Position numbers and translations under genes: made by a program. Shown piece after piece: positions 1 through 9,253 of a stretch of DNA of 64,000 bases. Within the stretch, counting starts at the first letter, position 1, and every line of letters begins with the position of its first letter. Under the pieces are notes generated by a model, which did not search any database, had not been told where the DNA came from, and saw nothing but the letters and a program-made list of their open reading frames with translations. Origin of the DNA: Omphalotus guepiniiformis (lineage: Eukaryota > Basidiomycota > Agaricomycetes > Agaricales > Omphalotaceae); contig JAQOOI010000070.1 in assembly GCA_028554645.1 (NCBI GenBank), positions 1,426,001-1,490,000 on the forward strand. The letters are read 5' to 3'.

Positions 1-786
1 AATAGGGCATCCGCAAGGCACGGAGGGGTTCATTGGGTGAGGGAAGCGGCAGACGCCTGCGATCGCGGCGTCTACTGCTTCGTCGAGAGCGGGCTGGGGA
101 AGGGCAGGATCTTCCGAGGATACCACACGCCTCTGAGGACGTGTGGTAGGGTAAGGCTGATGTCGGTGGTGGGTGCTGGGATGTCGGGAAGAGGAAGATT
201 GTGAAGGAGCAGACACTTGGGAGCTGCTCGACTCGGGCTCGTAATACGGAGCCTGATAAGTCATCGGGACTTGATGACTATCTTGAACAGCTTGCTGCTG
301 TCCGTGGTGGCTCCACATGGGCACACCGAACTGCTGACTCGCTTGAGGGAAGAAAGCGTATGCAGTTGGAGGTTGTGCGCCGACACCGACGTTCTGAGCG
401 AAATGCGGAGATGTATGTGGGAAGGTCTGCATTTGGTGTGGTGGGGCATAGTTCGTTTGAGCCTGCAGAAGGCGAAGTTGCTCAGGCGTGAGCATGTAAG
501 GTTGTGTAGGTTGTGAAGGGATGTAGGAAAGGGAGGGGTCGGTCGGACTAGGGAGAGCAACTTGGTAATTCTGCTCTTGGTGATGGACCCCTGCCTGGAG
601 AAACGAAGTGGGTTGGCCGAGCCCGTTTTGCGCGCTGAAGTCCCAAAACTCGGTGGCGCTGGAGGATTCGAGGGTGGGGTGTAGAGCAAATGTGGTGTGC
701 TCGGGCGTGGTTAGAGGGTATAATTGTTGTTGAGGTTGTGCAAAGAATGTGTCGGGCACAACAGAGGGTATGTGCTCCTGATGCAT
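1..786 (-). CDS. Gln/Pro/Ser-rich protein, N-terminal part, runs off the left edge
   Basis: A minus-strand frame is open for 262 codons from an ATG at 784-786 to the window edge with no stop. It was recognised by reading the reverse complement directly. The product is low-complexity: a PQQQ stretch, many Pro/Gln/His/Ser residues, then a Ser-rich linker and a basic RPQRR patch near the visible end. The frame stays open upstream of this ATG to about 856, where a CACCAG acceptor-like site lies. A short ATG-led exon near 975-935 ending before GTAGTG could belong to the gene, but I could not join it in phase, so the true start is uncertain. Composition resembles the disordered N-terminus of a fungal transcription factor, but no DNA-binding domain is visible. 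I do not recognise the family. Confidence 0.5.
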   Translation of the reverse strand, partial: MHQEHIPSVVPDTFFAQPQQQLYPLTTPEHTTFALHPTLESSSATEFWDFSAQNGLGQPTSFLQAGVHHQEQNYQVALPSPTDPSLSYIPSQPTQPYMLTPEQLRLLQAQTNYAPPHQMQTFPHTSPHFAQNVGVGAQPPTAYAFFPQASQQFGVPMWSHHGQQQAVQDSHQVPMTYQAPYYEPESSSSQVSAPSQSSSSRHPSTHHRHQPYPTTRPQRRVVSSEDPALPQPALDEAVDAAIAGVCRFPHPMNPSVPCGCPI

Positions 787-2005
787 AAAAAATTGCGACG
801 TGCCGTCGTGCCTGTCGTTACTGTCGTTACTGTGATATTGGCTAAGAGGATGTCCTGGTGAGTGTCTTTCCTCTCTGAGTGGGAAGAATCAAACTCACTC
901 GTTTCGTCGATAAGGTCTGCAGTCGGACACTACCTGGTCAGAGGTCGTGTTCGTTTCTGCACTGACAAACTTTGGCATAGCTTCGAAACTGGATTTTGAG
1001 GAAAAGAATTAGAAAAGAATGCTCTGGTGCGGCAACACCAAGAGAGCAGGAAGAAGAAGAAGAAGAAGAAGAAAATGCAGTAATTGCAGTGGGGAAAGAG
1101 CACGAACGCGTCCGAGTTTATAAACCAGGTGACCGTGATGCGTTTGGACCTTCGTTCCATTTGCTTTGGGATGTTGAAGCATTTGTGCATAAAGGAAGCT
1201 TTCGAGTGGGCCTCGGCGCCTATGAGCGCACCATTGTTCGATTGTTTGATTTGATGGGTCAGTGTTTCACAGTTTGTCCTGTTCGTGCCATTTTGGATGA
1301 ACTGAATTAATTGCTCAGGGACGAGGAGGACGCATGGCTGCGACTTAGATGTGCTCTTGTCCTTTACCCCCTTCGATGGTATGACCATGGCCACCGCACT
1401 GTATATGTGCGAATCCACACTCTTTTCGTGTAGATCCTGTCTAGATCTAGGTAGTAGTGCCTTTTTTCGGAGAGATCTACTATAGCTTATTTTTTTTTTA
1501 CCGTACACTTAGTCGCATTTATATCATGTCGCATTTATATCACAAGTCGTTGGATATTTCTTCGAGCCTCAAGAGAGCTCGACTCGACTCGCGGGTGAAA
1601 TGAATAAATTGCTTAGAAAGGGGTACTTTCAATTTGTCAATCTTATTCTCGCGACGCGACGCGTAAGCGCCCTGAAAATCTCGCGTGCTTGAGCGCCTCT
1701 TTCATTTTCTTCAACAACCACGTATTTGCCGTCCAAGCTCTGTGCTGGACCAGGTAAGCGAACTTATTCATGATCAGACCAGGCCCTGGTTCGTTCTATG
1801 TCGCCAGAGAATAGAACACCCATATCTGCCAACCTTTATGTATCATCACTTCTGTTATGGATGTTTTGGGACTTTTTTTGGTGGTACCATCGTCGAGATT
1901 GTGGGGATGAAACTTGAAGCCTTCGCGATTCGTGAACACTTGGAGAAGCGTGAGTTCTTGTTCATCTACGCGCCAGGCTTCTAACGTATTCACATATCCC
2001 CGCAG
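787..2005. other. no convincing gene; includes GAA microsatellite
   Basis: This stretch holds an AAGAAG-type trinucleotide run at about 1048-1073 and several short frames on both strands that look like chance. The part just upstream of 2006 may hold the remains of the first exon of the oxidoreductase pseudogene that follows: a YAPGF-like peptide is readable before an apparent 3' splice site ending at 2005. Confidence 0.4.
1048..1073 (+). repeat. (GAA)n microsatellite
   Basis: About eight GAA/AAG units in a row. On the opposite strand they create the poly-Phe run that inflates a spurious minus-strand frame. Confidence 0.85.
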
Positions 2006-2797
2006 AATTCCTGGACTGGGAATCGGGAGAGTCATTCGTGACACGGCGATCATGTTTATAGGATGATTGGTGCGTTCGGGCTGTATACTTGGTTATTATA
2101 ACTGAAAAGACAAACTCGCGGAGTACAGCATCCTGAAGGATGATTCGGTTTTGAAGGTTATCGTGAAGCAGGGAAGCACGGTACCTTGGGAGTGTGTATG
2201 TCGGGGCTTTGGGTATGCCTGGTGAGTTGATTGTTTTTGTGTACTAGATGATATTAGTGAAGTGGAAGGCATAGGTCAAACGGTGTATTAAGGAGTCTTC
2301 GGAGGCTAACAAGGTATGGATTTGCAAATCGAGTAATACGAATGATTATACGGATTGAATAGTCTAGGGTGAAACTGTATTCGTATCTACAGGAGCAGGT
2401 CCAGTGGGAAGGTATGCGAGGATACCATGATGTTACGATAGTCGACTTATACTGCAGCATGGATACTCAACTAGTACTTGTCAAAGCAGACGGCCTCAAA
2501 GTCATCGCGTCCACAGGATCAGACGATAAAGTCGCGTTCTGTAAAGAGGTCAGGGCGGATGTGGTTTCAACAAATATAAGACGAAGAGTACGGAGGAGCT
2601 GTTGGCTAGGGAAGGACTGATTCATGTGTGAGTTGAGATCTCTTCTGTGTGCAGGTAACGATGGCGTTATGCTCTTTCTTCATGTAGGTACAGGGATAAT
2701 ATCGGTGGATCTATGCTTGATGCTGCACTCAAGGAGTGTGCTGTACACGCGAGATTCATCTCATGTCGAATAATCGACGAATGGTTTTTCAGCAAGC
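2006..2797 (+). pseudogene. NADP-dependent medium-chain oxidoreductase (quinone oxidoreductase/PTGR-like), broken copy
   Basis: Successive exon-like blocks match the medium-chain dehydrogenase order. GLGIGRVIR lies at 2006-2044 after a CGCAG acceptor; EYSILKDDSVLKVI at 2121-2165; PWE then YVGALGMPG at 2184-2222 followed by a GTGAGT donor. GETVFVSTGAGPVG, the nucleotide-binding glycine motif, is at 2371-2411. KADGLKVIASTGSDDKVAFC starts near 2484, YKTKSTEELLAREG near 2577, and GGSMLDAALKEC near 2708. Introns are recognisable, for example the one between GPVG and MDTQL, so this is a decayed genomic copy and not a processed one. Visible lesions are a +1 shift at about 2196, a shift within the block near 2286 and a 1-nt loss at about 2567. 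Family members act in the cytosol, reducing C=C bonds of enones or quinones with NADPH. The C-terminal third is missing or unrecognisable before the copia insertion. Confidence 0.75.
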
Positions 2798-3313
2798 GAC
2801 AAGTCACTCCTTCTCTTCTATGCTCACAGCACAAAACTCAATCGTTGTACTCTTGGTACATTGCACGCTCAAGACGACGGAGACGGTCGTCCCGTCGCTC
2901 TTACTTTATTTAAAGTCAACCGCGGGACTGCGCAACATCCTTGTTGAGGCGCAGCCATTCTTGATGGGATGTTGTGTAAAGTGACTGATACAAATCCTGA
3001 GTTCGCAGGGCAAAAGTATGTGGTTCCTCTTCTTCTTGGACTTGGACTTCTGCGGTGGTACTGAAGAAAAGGATTTGCTTTTGTAGGGCTGTGCCTGATA
3101 CAGACGGTAATCGTACAGGAGCGATATTGTTGCGATGCTGACATGCGGAGATGACTCCTTGGCTATCAAAGGCGTGAGGTGGTCATGGCCTCCGGTACAA
3201 CCATCAACGCCCCCCGTTCTATGCACGCACAGAACTCCAAGAATATAGTACTTGCTAAGAATAACACTTGCCGTGGGGGTAACGGGATAGCATTTGGCGC
3301 CGTTGGTCAGTAG
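2798..3313. other. noncoding sequence between oxidoreductase pseudogene and copia LTR
   Basis: Only short overlapping frames on both strands, none with a recognisable motif. The last five bases (3309-3313, AGTAG) are the left target-site duplication of the copia element. Confidence 0.4.
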
Positions 3314-3716
3314 TGTTGAATATTTATATACCCATGGGCACTTTAGTTAGCAATGGACACTCTAGATACACGCATGAGTAGCTACAAACATGGACCAAGT
3401 ACGATAGCTTTGATTACATCGTCGGCCTGCGGCCGACGCTCTCTCTTTATTCCGCCGTTTCATGCACAAACTTGTACATACACATGTCCTTGCTTATAGG
3501 GTAGATTCGGACCATCGGGCACCTCAGACGCTCCTTACGCAGCGCTCTGAGGTGAGCCCGCTTTATTTACTTCTACTGTATATTCTCCTTTTACTTACAT
3601 ACATTAGTTTATCTGTCTTATTACAGGTGAATATACTTTATTAGACGCTCCTTACGCAGCGCTCTGAGTTTATCTGTCTTATTACAGAATCCTCGAAGCG
3701 CTTTTATATCTCTTTA
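3314..3716 (+). repeat. copia 5' LTR
   Basis: The LTR holds a perfect 8-bp palindrome with a 3-nt loop at 3420-3438. It also holds an internal duplication: the segment starting AGACGCTCC occurs at 3526-3551 and again at 3643-3668, and the segment starting AGTTTATCTG occurs at 3606-3626 and 3667-3687. A 60-codon frame inside the LTR is present in both LTR copies but has no support as a gene. Confidence 0.95.
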
Positions 3717-3732
3717 GGTTATGGGCCCCGAG
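3717..3732 (+). promoter_or_regulatory. copia primer-binding site, half-tRNA type
   Basis: The 16 bases directly after the 5' LTR read GGTTATGGGCCCCGAG. Their reverse complement contains CCCATAA with a flanking stem, as in the anticodon arm of initiator tRNA-Met. Drosophila copia is known to prime from a cleaved 5' half of initiator tRNA-Met using a very similar site. Priming by the same internal fragment here is an inference. Confidence 0.7.
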
Positions 3733-3792
3733 CCCCGCTGCTAAACCGAATAGATTTATTTTGTGTCTCACTAAAAATTCCCCTACCCAACT

Positions 3793-6700
3793 ATGTCGTC
3801 CGTCTCCGAGGCTGGTGCTGAAGCTGGTGCTGAAGCCGTTGTTCGAGCTTCGACACCGACCCCATCCGCAAGGCTCCAGCGCATGACTGAAGAAGTCGCC
3901 CCACTTCCTTCAGCATTCATATCCCCTGCTACGCCCTTAACCAACCAAACTCACTTCTCGCATCGAGCCGATTACTTCTCGAAAGTTCCCAATGTTATTC
4001 CCGATGGTTCGAACTTCACCATATTCCGAGAGCGCTGGAACATTGCTGCATCCGCTGCTGGTATCTCCCATTTATTCTTGATGAGCTTCGTTCCCCCAAC
4101 GATGCCCGGAAACCCAACCGCAGCTGACTACAGCACGAACTTGTCCATCTATAATCACTGGACCCAGCTCGAAAGCCAAGCCCGTTCCATGTTGTGCGAT
4201 CGTCTCGATGACAACCTCATGCGGAAGGTCACAAGGAACGCCTCGACTGTTCGTGATATTTGGCTGAACCTAGTGCGAGAGGTACAGGTTAAAACCGAGG
4301 TTAAAGTCTCCCAGATGAAAGCCAAATGGGAGGCACGTACCTGTGGAGCAACCGTGGACCTGCGAAAGTTCTTGGAAGAAGATGACTTAATTGTTGACAA
4401 TATCCTTAACGCTGGAGGAGAAGTCAGCAACGTTGAACATCGATCTCACATCCTAAAAATCCTACCGAAAGAGTACCGAAAGTTTGCCAACACTATGATC
4501 GAAGGTGCTGCTCTTGTTGGAGCAGCTGTCGCTACCGAAGATCTAATCGACGCCATTAAAAGGCATTACGACTTCCTAATCGACGAGGAGAAAGGTCATA
4601 GTGGAAAGAGCAAAGAGAAGGATAAGGATGTGGCTCTCACAGCCGAAGAGCGCAGAGGATCAGGTTCAGGAAGGGATAAGGGAAAGGGAAAGGGCAAAGG
4701 CCCTGTGTGCTACGGATGTGGTAAACGTGGCCATATTCGTCGTAATTGCCCTGATGGCGACTCCAAAAGGGATAAGGAGAAGTCAAGAGAGGGTGATGGC
4801 GAAAAGGGGAGGAAAGGGAAGGAGAAAGAGAAGGATGTGGCGAAGTCGTCGAGAGGAGGCGCAAATGCTGTCGAAGAGGAAGACTTTGCGTATCTTGCTA
4901 TGTCTATTGAATCTGATTCATCCTCTGACTCCGACGATGGAGAAACCGAAGCATCTAGCATCTTCGAAGATGATGATATTGACTTCTTGGATGGTCTCCC
5001 AGACCTTCAGCCCATTACTGACTCCGAATCTGAAAGCGAAAGCGACGATGAAGACGAGGCTCCTCCCAGTCAAAGGCATTACCTAGACATCCCTGAAGGT
5101 CTCCTCAATTCTCCTGAGGAAATCGACGCTCGTATGGACTCAATAAGAGTGTACATGTCTACTGTAGACAACAACGAAGCCATAGATCCTGCTATGCCTG
5201 ATGGCATGGAAGTATTTGATGCGGAAGCCAACCTGCTCAACGAGATAGATAGCTTTGGGTCGACGCTCAGTGACGTTGAACTGCGCAAGCTATGGCATGC
5301 TAATGGAGTCATCGCAGCTGGAAAGTGTCTCGTACTGTCCCAATGGAAGCACGATTTCCATCCCCTCAGAGAAGTGGTTGCTGGGCCTGCCGACTATCGC
5401 TATGCGCTCAACGAGAGCAACTGCGGGTACGAGAACTATCTCGAGTCATTGCGCAGTGACGAAAATGAAGAGAAATGCGAGGAAAAAGGGGAGTATCAAC
5501 GACATGGTGCATATGACCTCTATATCGCGTCTGATGAGGTCCTATTCGCACCCGAAGCTGCCACGCATGTCGCTGATGACAGTGACAGCAACGCTAAGCC
5601 ATCTATTGTACTCGACTCTGGGTGTTCAAAACATATGACACCCGATAAGTCTCTATTCGACGAGACACCTCGACCCTGCTCTCCAAGAGCTTTCCGAGCA
5701 GCTAACCGTGACGTCCTAACCGCCACGCGTAAGGGCGAAGGATGTATCATGTTCAATGACGAGAATCATCGCCTCGACCTGCCCAATGTACTCTATGTAC
5801 CCGAATTATCCAACACACTCATCTCCGTCGGCTGTCTCGACGACGCTGGATACCATATCAACTTTGGTGATGGAAAGGCTGTCATTATTGACCCAGCCGG
5901 AAAGGTCGTTGGCACGATCTACAAGTCAAATGGCCTATACAAGCTTGTCAATCCTCCTGAAGGTGGTATACATTCGGTTGAGCGAATTACCTTGGATGAA
6001 TTCCATCGAAGGATGGGTCATATCTCCCGCACGGCAGCCCGTAAACTTGTCGAGAATGGCTTTGTAGAAGGGGTTCAGCTCACTGACACTGACAACAACT
6101 CCCAATGCGAGACGTGCGTGTTCGCGAAGGCAATTCGCAAGTCTGTACCGAAGCAACGACGAGGGGAGCGAGCAACGTCGTTCGGAGGAAACGTCTTCTC
6201 AGACGTTTGGGGACCGTCGTCAACAGAGTCGAAGGGTGGCAGGCGATATTTCGTCACGTTCACGGACGACTACTCTCGTCTCACCCACATCTACCTCCTG
6301 CGTCAGAAAAGCGAGGTGTATGAGTCCTTCCTGATGTATGAAGCATGGGTGCTGAATCACCTAAAAGCTGTCATTAAAATCTTGACAACAGATGGTGGTG
6401 GTGAATTCATGGGGGATGAATTCGCTACTCACTTGAAGCTAAAAGGGACAGTCCATCGTGTTACAGTACATGACACACCCGAGGAGAACGGCATCTCTGA
6501 ACGTCTCAACCGTACCCTACTCGAGCGCGTCCGTGCCATCCTTCATGAGAGTGGTCTACCAAAGTACTTGTGGGCTGAAGCACTGAGACATGCGGTGTGG
6601 TTGAAAAACCGAACCTCCACTCGCATATTGGATGGTCGTACACCATATGAAGTCGCCTATAACGCAAAACCCAACCTCGCGAACGTACCCGTCTGGGGCT

Positions 6701-8838
6701 CGACGGTATATGTTCATTCACCGGGTAACAGCAAACTCTTGCCTCGCGCGCGTACTGGCCGTTGGGTTGGTTTCAATGACGATGCTGGAAGTGCCGTAGT
6801 TAGCAAAGGTCATCGCATTTACTGGCCCGATACTCGTACCGTCACGGTCGAACGTTCCGTATGGTTCTCTGAAGCTGAAGCGGCTGCTGGCAGTGAGGGG
6901 GAGAGAGAAGTAGTGGAAGGAAACGAAAAATCCAACATCGAGGGACCCACAGTCAACAGTGGACCCACTACAACACACAACACTGCCACGCACCCGGATA
7001 TTTCGAACCCGACTGTAACCGGTGACCCAGACCCCACAGAAGCTCGCCCTAAACGCCTCGTTAAGCCCTCAGCGTACGCGCGTCGTCTTTTGGATGGAGA
7101 AGGCACGCAAACCGGGACAGGACGTACTCAGACTGTTCTCCCTCGCGGGATGAACGTCGACATCGATCGTGCGGTACCTGGAGCTGACAAGGACGAAGAT
7201 TTGCCGGATGAAGGGTTGGTGATGGAGGCGGCTATGGCAGAAGCTGAGGGAATAGAGCCGAAAAGCCTAGCTGAAGCGAAGCGGTCGAAGGACTGGATGA
7301 AGTGGAAGGAGGCAATAGAAGAGGAGTTGAGGAATTTGATGGAACATGGGACTTGGGACGTAGTCGATAGGCCGGAACACGCCAACGTCGTAGGCAGCAA
7401 ATGGGTCTTCAAAGTGAAGAAAAACGAACACGGCGCTGTAGACAAGTACAAAGCACGCCTCGTCGCCCAGGGCTTCACGCAACAGTACGGCGTCGACTTC
7501 ACGGAGACATATGCGCCTGTAGCGCGTCTTTCGTCTATTCGCGTCGCTCTCGCTCTCGCTGCCCGCTACGACCTCGAAATTCATCAGGTAGATGTCAAAG
7601 GAGCCTACCTGAATGGAGACCTCATCGAGAACGAGGTCATCTACCTCAAACACCCTCCTGGCTATCCTATGTCTCCAGACCCCCATCGTACAGTTTTACG
7701 GCTCAAACGACCTCTTTATGGGTTGAAACAGAGCGGGCGCTATTGGTACATAAAATTCGGCAAGACTTTGAAAAAGTTGCTGGAGATGGATCGTTGCGAA
7801 GTTGACCAGTCAGTCTTCTTTCGCCAGCGAGACGGCGAACTCATAGTTATCCTCACATCTGTCGACGACCTCACAATCATCGCCTCAAACACGCGTCTTA
7901 TCAACCTAGTCAAGTCCAAACTACGAGAAGCGTTTACGATAACCGACTTGGGCGAGATTCATTGGATCTTGGGTGTTCAGGTAACACGAGACCGTAAACG
8001 TCGTACTCTCTCTCTCTCTCAACGAGCGTACATCGAGTCGGTCGTACGAGACTTTAAACAGGATTCAGCGAAGCCATCGGCTATACCAATGGCCACCCAT
8101 TCTTTGCTCACCAGTGCCCAATGTCCACAGACTCCAGAGGAACATGAAGCAATGAAGGACGTGCCGTACCGTGAGGTAGTTGGCAAGCTGATGTACGCAT
8201 GCGTAGGGACTAGGCCCGATATAGCGTATGCGGTTCATACGTTGGCGCGATTTGTGTCAAACCCCGGTCGTATTCACTTTGAAGCGGCGTTGCGAGTGGT
8301 CAGGTACCTCAGTGGTACCAAGGATTGGTCTCTCACCTATGGTGAGAGTAATGAGGATCCTACAGGCTTCGTCGACGCGGACGGCAGCATGAACGATGAT
8401 CGCCGTGCCATCACTGGCTACGTTTTCATCATAGATGGAGGCGCCGTTAGCTGGTCTTCTCGTTCCCAAACTCTCGTCTCGCTTTCTACAGCCGAATCAG
8501 AATACGTCGCAGCCACAGATGCTTCTAAGGAGGGTATCTGGATTCGTTCGCTTGTCTCGCAGACATTTGAACCGACTTTCGTCATTATCGGCACCACGAG
8601 TACGAAGCTGAACTCAGATTCCCAGTCTGCCATCGCTATCTCTCGCGACCACCAATACCATGGCCGTACGAAACATATTGACATTCGTTATCATTTCATT
8701 CGCTACGTCATCGAGGAGGGGAAAATCACTCTCATTTATTGTCCTACGGAGGAAATGGTTGCGGATGCGCTTACGAAGGCGCTACCTAGCGCGAAGGCTA
8801 AGCACTTCGCCTCTAAACTCGGACTTGGTCCAGTTTGA
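3793..8838 (+). CDS. copia Gag-Pol polyprotein
   Basis: One frame of 1681 codons with no stop. In order: Gag with a CCHC zinc knuckle (CYGCGKRGHIRRNC) starting at about residue 306; an acidic Ser/Asp/Glu linker; aspartic protease DSG at about residue 608; GAG-pre-integrase and integrase HHCC region from about residue 737 (HRRMGH, then CETC), followed by the DDE core; reverse transcriptase with YGLKQ near 1309 and the catalytic VDD at about 1357; RNase H with AESEYVA near 1567. The order protease-integrase-RT-RNase H is diagnostic of Ty1/copia. Gag and Pol are fused in one frame, so no ribosomal frameshift is needed. All catalytic residues that I can identify are intact. The start at 3793 is the first in-frame ATG after the leader. 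Confidence 0.96.
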   Translation: MSSVSEAGAEAGAEAVVRASTPTPSARLQRMTEEVAPLPSAFISPATPLTNQTHFSHRADYFSKVPNVIPDGSNFTIFRERWNIAASAAGISHLFLMSFVPPTMPGNPTAADYSTNLSIYNHWTQLESQARSMLCDRLDDNLMRKVTRNASTVRDIWLNLVREVQVKTEVKVSQMKAKWEARTCGATVDLRKFLEEDDLIVDNILNAGGEVSNVEHRSHILKILPKEYRKFANTMIEGAALVGAAVATEDLIDAIKRHYDFLIDEEKGHSGKSKEKDKDVALTAEERRGSGSGRDKGKGKGKGPVCYGCGKRGHIRRNCPDGDSKRDKEKSREGDGEKGRKGKEKEKDVAKSSRGGANAVEEEDFAYLAMSIESDSSSDSDDGETEASSIFEDDDIDFLDGLPDLQPITDSESESESDDEDEAPPSQRHYLDIPEGLLNSPEEIDARMDSIRVYMSTVDNNEAIDPAMPDGMEVFDAEANLLNEIDSFGSTLSDVELRKLWHANGVIAAGKCLVLSQWKHDFHPLREVVAGPADYRYALNESNCGYENYLESLRSDENEEKCEEKGEYQRHGAYDLYIASDEVLFAPEAATHVADDSDSNAKPSIVLDSGCSKHMTPDKSLFDETPRPCSPRAFRAANRDVLTATRKGEGCIMFNDENHRLDLPNVLYVPELSNTLISVGCLDDAGYHINFGDGKAVIIDPAGKVVGTIYKSNGLYKLVNPPEGGIHSVERITLDEFHRRMGHISRTAARKLVENGFVEGVQLTDTDNNSQCETCVFAKAIRKSVPKQRRGERATSFGGNVFSDVWGPSSTESKGGRRYFVTFTDDYSRLTHIYLLRQKSEVYESFLMYEAWVLNHLKAVIKILTTDGGGEFMGDEFATHLKLKGTVHRVTVHDTPEENGISERLNRTLLERVRAILHESGLPKYLWAEALRHAVWLKNRTSTRILDGRTPYEVAYNAKPNLANVPVWGSTVYVHSPGNSKLLPRARTGRWVGFNDDAGSAVVSKGHRIYWPDTRTVTVERSVWFSEAEAAAGSEGEREVVEGNEKSNIEGPTVNSGPTTTHNTATHPDISNPTVTGDPDPTEARPKRLVKPSAYARRLLDGEGTQTGTGRTQTVLPRGMNVDIDRAVPGADKDEDLPDEGLVMEAAMAEAEGIEPKSLAEAKRSKDWMKWKEAIEEELRNLMEHGTWDVVDRPEHANVVGSKWVFKVKKNEHGAVDKYKARLVAQGFTQQYGVDFTETYAPVARLSSIRVALALAARYDLEIHQVDVKGAYLNGDLIENEVIYLKHPPGYPMSPDPHRTVLRLKRPLYGLKQSGRYWYIKFGKTLKKLLEMDRCEVDQSVFFRQRDGELIVILTSVDDLTIIASNTRLINLVKSKLREAFTITDLGEIHWILGVQVTRDRKRRTLSLSQRAYIESVVRDFKQDSAKPSAIPMATHSLLTSAQCPQTPEEHEAMKDVPYREVVGKLMYACVGTRPDIAYAVHTLARFVSNPGRIHFEAALRVVRYLSGTKDWSLTYGESNEDPTGFVDADGSMNDDRRAITGYVFIIDGGAVSWSSRSQTLVSLSTAESEYVAATDASKEGIWIRSLVSQTFEPTFVIIGTTSTKLNSDSQSAIAISRDHQYHGRTKHIDIRYHFIRYVIEEGKITLIYCPTEEMVADALTKALPSAKAKHFASKLGLGPV

Positions 8839-8845
8839 GGGGGAG
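8837..8845 (+). promoter_or_regulatory. copia polypurine tract
   Basis: GAGGGGGAG lies directly before the 3' LTR and overlaps the gag-pol stop codon. It is in the place and of the composition expected for plus-strand DNA priming. Confidence 0.85.
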
Positions 8846-9248
8846 TGTTGAATATTTATATACCCATGGGCACTTTAGTTAGCAATGGACACTCTAGATA
8901 CACGCATGAGTAGCTACAAACATGGACCAAGTACGATAGCTTTGATTACATCGTCGGCCTGCGGCCGACGCTCTCTCTTTATTCCGCCGTTTCATGCACA
9001 AACTTGTACATACACATGTCCTTGCTTATAGGGTAGATTCGGACCATCGGGCACCTCAGACGCTCCTTACGCAGCGCTCTGAGGTGAGCCCGCTTTATTT
9101 ACTTCTACTGTATATTCTCCTTTTACTTACATACATTAGTTTATCTGTCTTATTACAGGTGAATATACTTTATTAGACGCTCCTTACGCAGCGCTCTGAG
9201 TTTATCTGTCTTATTACAGAATCCTCGAAGCGCTTTTATATCTCTTTA
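8846..9248 (+). repeat. copia 3' LTR
   Basis: 403 bp, same length as and by eye identical to the 5' LTR, followed by the AGTAG target-site duplication at 9249-9253. Confidence 0.95.
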
Positions 9249-9253
9249 AGTAG

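Larger units (their letters stand above)
3314..9248 (+). mobile_element. Ty1/copia LTR retrotransposon, full length
   Basis: Two 403-bp LTRs (3314-3716 and 8846-9248) flank one uninterrupted gag-pol frame. The element is bounded by the 5-bp duplication AGTAG at 3309-3313 and 9249-9253. By eye the LTRs are identical over their whole length, which implies a very recent insertion. LTRs begin TGTTG and end TTTA, so the usual terminal CA is absent. Primer-binding site and polypurine tract are both present, so the copy looks structurally autonomous. Confidence 0.95.

Noticed and set aside
996..1310. 104-codon plus-strand frame with poly-Glu
   Set aside because: The Glu run is only the GAA microsatellite; no motif, and its initiation and splice context are unconvincing.
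1796..2053. 85-codon minus-strand frame with hydrophilic composition
   Set aside because: Lies antisense to the oxidoreductase pseudogene blocks, which explain the apparent codon structure.
3462..3644. 60-codon frame in each copia LTR (also 8994-9176)
   Set aside because: Duplicated only because the LTR is duplicated; no protein features.
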